DNA of 64,000 nucleotides from Bacteroides sp. UBA7333 (lineage in GTDB: Bacteria > Bacteroidota > Bacteroidia > Bacteroidales > Bacteroidaceae), in NCBI GenBank assembly GCA_002471195.1, contig DKPN01000047.1, forward strand, positions 62,001-126,000. Reading direction: 5' to 3'. The notes beneath the pieces are model-generated. The model did no database searches. It worked only from the letters and a program-made list of their open reading frames with translations, and was not told the DNA's origin. This document shows, one piece after another, positions 46,286-54,237 of the stretch. The translations under genes were made by a program, and so were the position numbers. Numbering within the stretch: the stretch's first letter is position 1; each line of letters begins with the position of its first letter.

Positions 46286-46442
46286 ATGACTTTATTTATG
46301 TACTATCCGCATACAGTCACATCCATGTGCTTCATGTCGACCCTTTGGGGTTGCAGATAGTATTGTGTTTCTACGCGAATCACGCTTGCAATTAGCAAGC
46401 AAATTCTACTTTATTATTAACATCCTATATTCTATTTCCCGA
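46286..46442 (+). promoter_or_regulatory. structured thr leader with short reading frame (candidate attenuator)
   Basis: An ATG at 46286 opens a 24-codon frame ending at TAG 46358-46360, with four Thr and four Met codons. Bases TACTATC (46300-46306) can pair with GATAGTA (46356-46362), extended by a nearby GCA/TGC after one mismatch; this closes a region that also contains ACCC-TTTG-GGGT. After the frame, GCTTGC-AATTA-GCAAGC (46384-46400) forms a hairpin followed by a T-rich stretch. The position between the promoter and the threonine genes suggests leader control. It does not have the Thr/Ile run of E. coli thrL, so this is unproven. Confidence 0.4.
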
Positions 46443-46481
46443 ATAACCGAGACAATAGAATAACTAAAACTAAATACTTAA

Positions 46482-48917
46482 ATGAAAGTAATGAAATTTG
46501 GCGGAACATCCGTAGGTTCCGTAAAAAGCATATTAAGCGTAAAGAATATTATAGAAAGTGTTAATGAACCTATCATAGTAGTTGTTTCGGCTTTAGGAGG
46601 CATAACCGATAAGTTAATCAACACCTCTAAGATAGCTGCTAAGGGAGATCCTTCGTATGAGGGTGAGTTCCGAGAAATAGTATATCGCCATGTAGAAATG
46701 ATAAAAGAGGTGATTCCTGCAGGCGAAAAGCAGGCAAACTTACAACGACGAGTAGGCGAACTTCTGAATGAATTAAAAGATATATTCCAAGGCATTTATT
46801 TGATAAAAGATCTCTCGCCAAAAACCTCCAACACAATCGTTAGCTACGGCGAACGACTCTCTTCAATTATTGTGACTGAAATCATTGATGGGGCACAGCT
46901 TTATGATGCACGTACATTCATCAAAACAGAAAATAAGCACAATAAGCATATCATTGACAATGGCCTGACCAATCAACTGATTAAAAGAACTTTTGAACAA
47001 CTACCTCAAATAGCTGTTGTTGGAGGATTCATCTCTTCCGACAAAAACTCAGACGATGTAACCAACTTAGGAAGAGGGGGTTCCGATTACACTGCTGCTA
47101 TTATTGCAGCAGCTTTAGATGCAGATAGTCTAGAGATTTGGACCGATGTAGATGGCTTTATGACAGCCGACCCTCGTGTGATATCGGGAGCCTACACCAT
47201 CAATGAGTTAAGCTATGCCGAAGCTACCGAGCTATGTAACTTTGGTGCAAAAGTGGTATATCCGCCAACCATATATCCGGTATATCATAAAAACATACCG
47301 ATTCTTATTAAAAATACATTCAACCCTGATGGTGTGGGTACAGTGATTAAACAAGACTTAACCCACCACCAAAACAAGCCGATCAAAGGGATATCTTCTA
47401 TCAACGATACAACCCTTATTACCGTACAAGGTCTTGGCATGGTAGGAGTGATAGGTGTAAACTACCGCATATTTAGGGCATTGGCTAAAAATGGTATCAG
47501 CGTGTTTATGGTATCACAAGCATCCTCCGAAAATAGTACTTCGATTGGTGTGCGTAATGCCGATGCCGATTTAGCATGTGAGGTATTGACCGATGAGTTT
47601 GAAAAAGAGATTGCAATGGGTGAAATCTCTCCAATGCATATTGAAAAGAACTTAGCCACAATAGCGATTGTAGGTGAAAACATGAAACATACACCTGGCA
47701 TTGCAGGCAAACTGTTCGGAACTTTAGGCCGCAATGGGATTAGTGTTATAGCATGTGCACAAGGAGCTTCCGAAACAAATATATCATTTGTAGTAGATTC
47801 TAAGTACCTGCGCAAATCACTGAATGTTATCCACGATTCATTCTTCTTGTCTGAGTATCAAGTACTCAATCTTTTTATTTGTGGAACAGGTACTGTCGGA
47901 GGCAGTCTTATTGACCAAATCAATGCTCAACGCGAAAAGCTAATGGCCGAAAATGGCTTAAAACTAAATGTTGTGGGTATTGCCGAAGCTAGTAGAGCTG
48001 TGTTCAATCGTAAAGGTATTGATCTAAACAACTTCAAAAACGAATTGGCCGAACACGGTATTGCAAGCAATGTTGATATTCTTAAAGATGAAATTATCCG
48101 GATGAATATTTTCAACTCTGTTTTTGTTGATTGTACAGCGAGTGCTGCAGTAGCTTCTATCTATAAAGATCTATTATCGCATAACGTATCGGTAGTGGCA
48201 GCCAACAAAATAGCAGCCTCATCCGAATACGAGAATTATAAAGAGCTAAAACAAATAGCCCGCCAACGAGGTGTTAAATACCTATTCGAAACCAATGTGG
48301 GAGCAGGTTTACCCATCATCAACACGATCAACGACTTAATTCATAGTGGTGATAAGATCATCAAGATAGAGGCTGTATTGAGTGGAACACTAAACTTTAT
48401 TTTCAATAAGATTAGTGCTGAGATACCATTCAGTAGAACAATTAAAATGGCACAAGAAGAGCGTTATTCCGAACCCGATCCCAGAATTGATCTGAGTGGG
48501 AAAGATGTGATTCGCAAATTGGTGATTTTAGCTCGTGAAGCCGGATATCAATTAGAACAAGAAGATGTGGAGAAGCATCTATTTGTGCCCGATGAGTTCT
48601 TTGAAGGCAGCCTTGATGACTTTTGGAAAGAGATACCAACAATGGATGAAGAGTTTGAAGCTCGCCGCAAAGTATTGGAAAGCGAACATAAACATTGGCG
48701 TTTTGTAGCCACATTAGACAACGGAAAAGCATCGGTAGGATTACAAGAGGTAGGGCCTACGCATCCGTTCTACAACCTAGAAGGAAGCAATAATATCATA
48801 CTATTGACAACGCAAAGATATAAAGAATATCCGATGATGATTCAAGGATATGGTGCAGGAGCAGGAGTAACTGCAGCCGGAGTATTTGCCGATATTATGA
48901 GTATTGCCAATGTATAA
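46482..48917 (+). CDS. thrA: bifunctional aspartate kinase / homoserine dehydrogenase
   Basis: An 811-residue fusion enzyme for the first and third steps from aspartate to homoserine, feeding threonine and methionine. The kinase half starts with M-K-F-G-G-T-S-V-G-S and includes G-R-G-G-S-D-Y-T-A near 203. Two ACT domains sit at about 310-450 and should bind feedback effectors. The dehydrogenase half begins near 464 with the NADP fold G-T-G-T-V-G-G, then A-N-K-I-A near 570 and G-V-L-S-G-T-like E-A-V-L-S-G-T-L-N-F-I near 630. First gene of thrA-apgM-thrC, with 17 and 7 bases between the genes. Confidence 0.96.
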   Translation: MKVMKFGGTSVGSVKSILSVKNIIESVNEPIIVVVSALGGITDKLINTSKIAAKGDPSYEGEFREIVYRHVEMIKEVIPAGEKQANLQRRVGELLNELKDIFQGIYLIKDLSPKTSNTIVSYGERLSSIIVTEIIDGAQLYDARTFIKTENKHNKHIIDNGLTNQLIKRTFEQLPQIAVVGGFISSDKNSDDVTNLGRGGSDYTAAIIAAALDADSLEIWTDVDGFMTADPRVISGAYTINELSYAEATELCNFGAKVVYPPTIYPVYHKNIPILIKNTFNPDGVGTVIKQDLTHHQNKPIKGISSINDTTLITVQGLGMVGVIGVNYRIFRALAKNGISVFMVSQASSENSTSIGVRNADADLACEVLTDEFEKEIAMGEISPMHIEKNLATIAIVGENMKHTPGIAGKLFGTLGRNGISVIACAQGASETNISFVVDSKYLRKSLNVIHDSFFLSEYQVLNLFICGTGTVGGSLIDQINAQREKLMAENGLKLNVVGIAEASRAVFNRKGIDLNNFKNELAEHGIASNVDILKDEIIRMNIFNSVFVDCTASAAVASIYKDLLSHNVSVVAANKIAASSEYENYKELKQIARQRGVKYLFETNVGAGLPIINTINDLIHSGDKIIKIEAVLSGTLNFIFNKISAEIPFSRTIKMAQEERYSEPDPRIDLSGKDVIRKLVILAREAGYQLEQEDVEKHLFVPDEFFEGSLDDFWKEIPTMDEEFEARRKVLESEHKHWRFVATLDNGKASVGLQEVGPTHPFYNLEGSNNIILLTTQRYKEYPMMIQGYGAGAGVTAAGVFADIMSIANV

Positions 48918-48934
48918 TATAAATAGAAATCTCA

Positions 48935-50149
48935 ATGAAACACATCATCATATTAGGCGACGGTATGGCCGATTGGGCTGTACCTGAACTTAACAGTAAC
49001 ACCTTACTCCAATATGCCAATACACCCAATATGGACAAGTTGGCATCTTTAGGTAGAAATGGTAGACTTCTGACAGTAGCCGATGGTTTTCATCCCGGTA
49101 GCGAAGTAGCCAATATGTCTGTTTTAGGTTATAATTTGCCCCAAGTATACGAAGGTAGAGGACCTTTAGAAGCAGCAAGTATAGGTATCGACTTAAAAGA
49201 GGGCGATATGGCAATGCGATGCAACATCATCTGTATCGAAAACGAAAACATTAAAAATCATTCTGCGGGACACATCACAACCGAAGAGGCAAATGAACTG
49301 ATATTATTTCTTCAACAGCATTTAGGAAATGAGCAAATTCAGTTTCATACCGGTGTACAATATAGACACTTACTTGTGATTAAAAATGGGAATAAAAACC
49401 TTGATTGCACACCTCCTCACGATGTACCTTTAAAACCATTTGCACCATTAATGATAAAGGCAACCTCAGAAGAGGCTCAACAAACAGCGCAGCTGCTTAA
49501 TGATTTGATATGGAAATCGCAAGAGTTATTGGCCAATCATCCCATTAACTTAAAACGAATAGCCGAAGGGAAAGACCCAGCTAATAGCATTTGGCCATGG
49601 AGTCCGGGATATCGTCCACGAATGAAACCATTGCACGAGACGTATCCTTCGATAAAAAGTGGTTCGGTTATATCGGCCGTCGACTTGATTAATGGAATTG
49701 GCTATTATGCGGGATTAAAAAGAATCGATGTAGAGGGCGCAACAGGCTTATACGATACCAATTATGAAAACAAAGTAAAGGCAGCATTGGCCGCTTTAAG
49801 GGCCGATGATTTTGTTTATTTACACATAGAGGCAAGCGATGAAGCCGGACACGAAGGTGATATCAATTTAAAGATTAAAACGATCGAGAATCTTGATAAG
49901 CGTGTTGTTGGGCCAATTTATGAAACCATAAAAGATTGGACAGAACCGGTAGCGATTGCCGTATTGCCCGATCATCCCACTCCATGTGAACTAAGAACAC
50001 ACACCAGTGAGCCTGTACCTTTTATTATATGGTATCCCGGAATTGAAGCTGATGATGTAACCTCATACAGTGAAGTCGCTGCATGCAACGGTCACTATGG
50101 GTTGTTAAAAGAAGATGAATTTATGAATCGATTTATGAACTGTAAATAA
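48935..50149 (+). CDS. alkaline-phosphatase-superfamily phosphotransferase, annotated as cofactor-independent phosphoglycerate mutase; probable homoserine kinase
   Basis: A 404-residue protein of the ApgM (COG3635) family. Metal-site motifs of the alkaline phosphatase superfamily are visible: I-I-L-G-D-G-M-A-D-W at the start, with H-I-E-A-S-D-E-A-G-H-E-G-D near 300 and V-L-P-D-H-P-T-P near 345. The P-L-E-A-A-S-I-G-I and W-P-W-S-P-G segments are typical. By family name it would interconvert 2- and 3-phosphoglycerate. Its position between thrA and thrC, with no GHMP-type thrB here, suggests that it phosphorylates homoserine in threonine synthesis. The fold is certain; the substrate is inferred. 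Confidence 0.85.
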   Translation: MKHIIILGDGMADWAVPELNSNTLLQYANTPNMDKLASLGRNGRLLTVADGFHPGSEVANMSVLGYNLPQVYEGRGPLEAASIGIDLKEGDMAMRCNIICIENENIKNHSAGHITTEEANELILFLQQHLGNEQIQFHTGVQYRHLLVIKNGNKNLDCTPPHDVPLKPFAPLMIKATSEEAQQTAQLLNDLIWKSQELLANHPINLKRIAEGKDPANSIWPWSPGYRPRMKPLHETYPSIKSGSVISAVDLINGIGYYAGLKRIDVEGATGLYDTNYENKVKAALAALRADDFVYLHIEASDEAGHEGDINLKIKTIENLDKRVVGPIYETIKDWTEPVAIAVLPDHPTPCELRTHTSEPVPFIIWYPGIEADDVTSYSEVAACNGHYGLLKEDEFMNRFMNCK

Positions 50150-50156
50150 ACTTATC

Positions 50157-51458
50157 ATGAAATACTATAGCACAAATAAGAATGCTCCTATTGCCTCGCT
50201 CGAAGAAGCAGTAGTAAAGGGATTAGCCGAAGATAAAGGACTATTCATGCCCGAAACTATAAAACTTTTGCCACAATCGTTTTATGACAATATCGAAAAC
50301 ATGTCATTTCAAGAAATAGCGCTTCAGGTAGCTGATGCTTTTTTTGGAGAGGATATACCTAAAGATGTACTCAAGCATATTGTAAACGAAACACTGAACT
50401 TCGATATTCCTTTGGTTCATGTGAATGACAACATCTATTCGCTCGAACTTTTTCACGGTCCAACATTAGCATTCAAAGATGTTGGTGGTAGATTCATGGC
50501 TCGTTTACTTGGTTACTTCATCACCAAAGAGGGCAAAAATGATGTCAATGTTTTAGTAGCTACATCGGGAGATACAGGAAGTGCTGTAGCCAATGGTTTC
50601 TTAGATGTAGAGGGTATCAATGTATATGTTTTGTATCCTAAAGGAAAAGTGAGCGAAATACAAGAAAAACAGTTCACTACATTAGGTCGAAATATCACGG
50701 CAATCGAAGTTGATGGAACTTTTGACGATTGTCAATCACTAGTAAAATCAGCTTTCATGGATAAGGAACTCAATGAAAAGCTCCTTCTTACAAGTGCCAA
50801 TTCAATCAATGTAGCACGTTTTTTGCCACAAGCATTTTACTACTTTTATGCCTATGCTCAATTAAAAAAGATGGGAAAGGCTAATGAAGTAGTTATTTGT
50901 GTTCCAAGTGGTAATTTCGGAAATATTACAGCCGGATTGTTTGCTAAAAAGATGGGATTGCCCATAAAGCGATTCATTGCTGCAAACAATAAAAATGATA
51001 TATTCTATCAATATTTGCAAACAGGAGTTTATACACCAAAATCATCAATTGCAACCATTGCCAATGCTATGGATGTAGGTGATCCTAGTAACTTTGCCCG
51101 CGTGATCGATTTATATAATCGCTCGCATGAAGCAATCACTCACGATATTAGTGGTACTACCTACTCTAACGAGCAAATTGCCGAAACAGTAAAAAACACT
51201 TTTACTAAAACGGGTTATTTGTTAGACCCTCATGGTGCATGTGGATATAGAGCACTTCAAGAAAATCTACATCCCCAAGAAAACGGTATATTTCTAGAAA
51301 CCGCACATCCTGCTAAATTTTTAGAAACGATTGAAAACATCATAGAGGAGAAAATTGAAATCCCGCAAAAACTTCGAGAGTTTATGAAAGGAGAAAAACA
51401 AAGCATTGATTTAAGTAAAGATTTCAATGATTTTAAAAGTTTCCTTCTTTCTCTATAA
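50157..51458 (+). CDS. thrC: threonine synthase
   Basis: A 433-residue pyridoxal-phosphate enzyme converting O-phosphohomoserine to threonine. The cofactor lysine is Lys107 in L-A-F-K-D-V-G-G. Further motifs are A-T-S-G-D-T-G-S-A-V near 136-145 and V-P-S-G-N-F-G-N near 253. The C-terminal region D-P-H-G-A-C-G-Y and E-T-A-H-P-A-K-F is typical of the long (class I) form. Last gene of the operon, ended by the hairpin at 51463-51502. Confidence 0.97.
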   Translation: MKYYSTNKNAPIASLEEAVVKGLAEDKGLFMPETIKLLPQSFYDNIENMSFQEIALQVADAFFGEDIPKDVLKHIVNETLNFDIPLVHVNDNIYSLELFHGPTLAFKDVGGRFMARLLGYFITKEGKNDVNVLVATSGDTGSAVANGFLDVEGINVYVLYPKGKVSEIQEKQFTTLGRNITAIEVDGTFDDCQSLVKSAFMDKELNEKLLLTSANSINVARFLPQAFYYFYAYAQLKKMGKANEVVICVPSGNFGNITAGLFAKKMGLPIKRFIAANNKNDIFYQYLQTGVYTPKSSIATIANAMDVGDPSNFARVIDLYNRSHEAITHDISGTTYSNEQIAETVKNTFTKTGYLLDPHGACGYRALQENLHPQENGIFLETAHPAKFLETIENIIEEKIEIPQKLREFMKGEKQSIDLSKDFNDFKSFLLSL

Positions 51459-51462
51459 AAAG

Positions 51463-51502
51463 AATGAGGATGTATTAATAGGATTTCTGATACATCCTCA
51501 TT
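51463..51502. terminator. terminator between thrC and the convergent reductase gene
   Basis: AATGAGGATGTAT (51463-51475) pairs exactly with ATACATCCTCATT (51490-51502), 14-base loop. It lies four bases after the thrC stop and may serve both strands. Confidence 0.8.
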
Positions 51503-51515
51503 TGTATTTCGACCC

Positions 51516-52070
51516 CTATAAACTATCAATCAAGGTCATTATTCTATCGGCCTGCGCCTTGGCTTTTACAATTATATCATCTTTGGTTCTATAAATAGAG
51601 GGATTCAAAGAATATCCAAAACCCACAACCGGAGCAATATACTTCATTTGACAAAACCGGGCACTAGCCTCTAAATTATAAAAGAACGATTCCAGATTAT
51701 GGTGCAATACACCCTCCGATGTATAGTCATCACTATCGCCACCTGCAGTGATACTAGCCAACAGCACCTTACCTTTTAAGTGATCTCCATTTGTTCCATA
51801 AGCAAAACCTTCGGTCAAAATTGTATCGAACCATTGTTTCAATATGGCTGGCATATTATACCAATACAGCGGAAACTGAAGTACTATAATATCAGATTCG
51901 ATAAGATTTTGCTGCTCTACATCAATATCAATGAAGAAATCGCTATAACTTTTCGTAAGATTCCGAATACGTATATCCGGATATCTTTTCTTTAAACTCT
52001 CGATAATCGTTTTATTGGCCACCGATTTACCATAATCAGCATGAGCCAAAATTACAGTCACTTTTTTCAT
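51516..52070 (-). CDS. NAD(P)H-dependent oxidoreductase, flavodoxin-like fold
   Basis: A 184-residue cytosolic protein of the quinone reductase / KefF-MdaB group. Motifs are V-I-L-A-H-A-D-Y-G-K-S near the start (the FMN/FAD loop), Q-F-P-L-Y-W-Y-N-M-P-A-I-L-K-Q-W-F-D near 85-102 and F-A-Y-G near 110, then the G-G-D-S-D-D-Y segment. It should reduce quinones or similar electrophiles with NAD(P)H through a bound flavin. Single gene, convergent with thrC. No potassium efflux gene lies beside it, so a KefF role is unlikely. Confidence 0.85.
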   Translation of the reverse strand: MKKVTVILAHADYGKSVANKTIIESLKKRYPDIRIRNLTKSYSDFFIDIDVEQQNLIESDIIVLQFPLYWYNMPAILKQWFDTILTEGFAYGTNGDHLKGKVLLASITAGGDSDDYTSEGVLHHNLESFFYNLEASARFCQMKYIAPVVGFGYSLNPSIYRTKDDIIVKAKAQADRIMTLIDSL

Positions 52071-52200
52071 GGGGGTAATACTATTAATCGTTTTTTAATG
52101 CTATATAAATGATAACAAACTCAATGCGATATTTATCATGGCATACACCACTTTAATATTGTTTACATTTTACCATATCGTTGTTAACTAATTAAAGAAG

Positions 52201-53040
52201 ATGACTTCGTTGAAGCGAACACATTATAGACTCTTATGTTATAATTATAAAATACGATCAGTGGATATTACACATTACATAATATTGATAGTTGGAGGTA
52301 TATTGGCAGGTTTTACCAATATACTGATTGGTGGTGGCGGTTTAATCACATTACCGGTATATATAGGTACCGGATTGCCGGCATCGGTTGCCAATGGCAC
52401 AAATCGTGTAAACCTTTCGATGCAGTATATTATTGCTTTAATTAAGTTTTCGAAAGCAGGTAAAATGCCTTGGAAACTAGTGATAAGATTAGGTATCCCT
52501 ACTTCATTAGGAACTGTAATAGGAGCAATGTGTGCCACAAACATTAGCAATATGGTGTTGCACATCTTACTGTTGGTAATTATAGTATTCTCTATATTTT
52601 ATATTTTCACCAATAGCAATTTAAAAAAGCCCAGATCGAATCAGAATATAGTGAGTAATGAGGATATAAAGGTAAATTGGCTCACTTGGATTCTATTTCT
52701 TTTAGCAGGTATTTATGCTGGATTCATATCAGTGGCCATAGGAATGATATGGTTTGCTCTTTGCAGTTGGCGATTGAAAATTGGTTATGTACGCATTACT
52801 TCCATACGTATCTTTTTAGGGCTTATTATCAGTGCCATAGCCCTAACCATTTTTATCATTGCCGGAAAAGTAAACTTTGTAGATGGACTAGTATTGGGCA
52901 TAGGTAGTTCAATCGGGGCATATATAGCCTCGATTGCTGCAATGAAACTTAATAAAAAATTAATTCGAATTATTATATTGTCGATATTAACAATATCAGG
53001 GCTATATATGCTATTTTTTCAAATTCTACATTGGCTATAG
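52201..53040 (+). CDS. TauE/SafE-family permease
   Basis: A 279-residue membrane protein with about eight membrane helices. Family hallmarks are the two G-rich inverted repeats: G-G-I-L-A-G-F-T-N-I-L-I-G-G-G-G near residue 34 and A-G-I-Y-A-G-F-I-S-V-A-I-G near 172. Members export sulfite, sulfoacetate or similar organic anions; the substrate is unknown here. ATG 52201 gives a 20-residue polar N-terminal extension not common in the family; a GTG at 52261 right before D-I-T-H-Y-I-I-L would be a more typical start, but GTG starts are rare in this phylum. It ends two bases before the convergent thiamine operon. Confidence 0.8.
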   Translation: MTSLKRTHYRLLCYNYKIRSVDITHYIILIVGGILAGFTNILIGGGGLITLPVYIGTGLPASVANGTNRVNLSMQYIIALIKFSKAGKMPWKLVIRLGIPTSLGTVIGAMCATNISNMVLHILLLVIIVFSIFYIFTNSNLKKPRSNQNIVSNEDIKVNWLTWILFLLAGIYAGFISVAIGMIWFALCSWRLKIGYVRITSIRIFLGLIISAIALTIFIIAGKVNFVDGLVLGIGSSIGAYIASIAAMKLNKKLIRIIILSILTISGLYMLFFQILHWL

Positions 53041-53042
53041 TT

Positions 53043-53675
53043 CTATTCTTCGTAAGATAAATAAACCATATAATCGCCATTTGCATCGATCGAAAACTCA
53101 TCACTTAAAGCCTCATTGAGTGTACCTTGCCACCAATTGGTAAAATCGTACAACGCATATTTAAGACCATCAGATCGAATGTCTTTCGCATTGAAATTAA
53201 AGATTGAAACTTGTTGTCCTTTAAATGATCTCAAAGTTTGACTGCCCGATAATGGAATAAACACACCATGATTAGTAAACATACGAACAGAGATACCGCG
53301 TTTCATATAATCGATTAGTAAGCTTATATTTCCTAAAGCATGATCATCTCTACCACCTGTAGCACCTAAAATCGCTAGATTAAGTTTAGCGTGTTGCTCT
53401 AAATAATTGACCGCTTTTGTCAAATCATTTGTTTCTTGATCGGCAACATGAATAAATATCTTTTGTAGTTTTTCTTTATTCACACTGCTAATTGAATCGC
53501 CATCACCTATAATTACATCGGGAATGATGTTTTGCTCTACCAGTTTGTTAGTAGCTCCATCGCAAGCAATAAGAAAAGGAGCCATTTTAAGTATTCGTAA
53601 AGGTATATTGGCCGAAGGATAAGTTCCATTAGCCAATATTACAGCATCGATATCAGATATGTCAAACAGATTCAT
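53043..53675 (-). CDS. thiN: thiamine pyrophosphokinase
   Basis: A 210-residue cytosolic enzyme that converts thiamine plus ATP to thiamine pyrophosphate. Family motifs are A-C-D-G-A-T-N near 39-45, D-V-I-I-G-D-G-D-S near 55-63 (metal-binding acids), Q-E-T-N-D-L-T-K-A near 79-87 and L-G-A-T-G-G-R-D-D-H near 98-107. It is the third gene of the TPP-controlled operon and overlaps the transporter gene by 14 bases. It traps imported thiamine inside the cell. In Bacteroides this gene is also called tnr3. Confidence 0.93.
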   Translation of the reverse strand: MNLFDISDIDAVILANGTYPSANIPLRILKMAPFLIACDGATNKLVEQNIIPDVIIGDGDSISSVNKEKLQKIFIHVADQETNDLTKAVNYLEQHAKLNLAILGATGGRDDHALGNISLLIDYMKRGISVRMFTNHGVFIPLSGSQTLRSFKGQQVSIFNFNAKDIRSDGLKYALYDFTNWWQGTLNEALSDEFSIDANGDYMVYLSYEE

Positions 53676-54234
53676 GAATCATTAATTTACGCCATTTATA
53701 ATAACCTAAAACTGCAATTACAGCATAAAGACCATATAAGAAAGAGGTAAAGTATAACTCTTTATAAATATATAGTCCGCAGCACACTACATCTACAACA
53801 AGCCACACCCACCATTGTTCTATATATTTGCGCGCCAACATCCACATGCCTACAATACTTAATGCAGTAGTAAATGAGTCTAACCATGGCACATCACTAT
53901 CTGTGAAATGAATAAGGATCTCAGCTATTCCCACCAAGGCAACTATAAATACAACACAAACAGCTAGCAAATGCTTCAATGGAAAGTTAGTAATAGGGAG
54001 TTCATGAGCTATTTTTTTTTGTTTGCTATACTTCCAGATCACCCATCCATAGATTGCAGCAATCAAATAGTAGATATTGATTCCGAAATCGGCATACAGT
54101 CCGGCATTATAATACACAAAAAGATAGATTGCAGGCATAATAATGCCTACAATCCATAAATATATACTAGCATGATACTCTAACCAAAGGTATATGAGTC
54201 CAATGATGGTTCCAATGATCTCTAGTGCTTCCAT
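53662..54234 (-). CDS. pnuT: PnuC-family thiamine transporter (PnuT)
   Basis: A 190-residue inner-membrane protein with about seven helices, of the PnuC family of vitamin facilitators. Features include W-L-E-Y-H-A-S-I-Y-L-W-I-V-G near 16-29 and W-W-V-W-L-V-V-D-V-V near 143-152. PnuC proteins carry nicotinamide riboside. The place between an outer-membrane receptor and thiamine pyrophosphokinase under a TPP riboswitch argues strongly for thiamine here, as reported for Bacteroides. It starts three bases after the receptor stop and overlaps the kinase gene. Confidence 0.9.
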   Translation of the reverse strand: MEALEIIGTIIGLIYLWLEYHASIYLWIVGIIMPAIYLFVYYNAGLYADFGINIYYLIAAIYGWVIWKYSKQKKIAHELPITNFPLKHLLAVCVVFIVALVGIAEILIHFTDSDVPWLDSFTTALSIVGMWMLARKYIEQWWVWLVVDVVCCGLYIYKELYFTSFLYGLYAVIAVLGYYKWRKLMIHESV

Positions 54235-54237
54235 AGC

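Noticed and set aside
46286..46360. Classic Thr/Ile-rich thrL leader peptide
   Set aside because: The frame has only scattered Thr codons and no Ile run, so it is listed only as a candidate attenuator, not as thrL.
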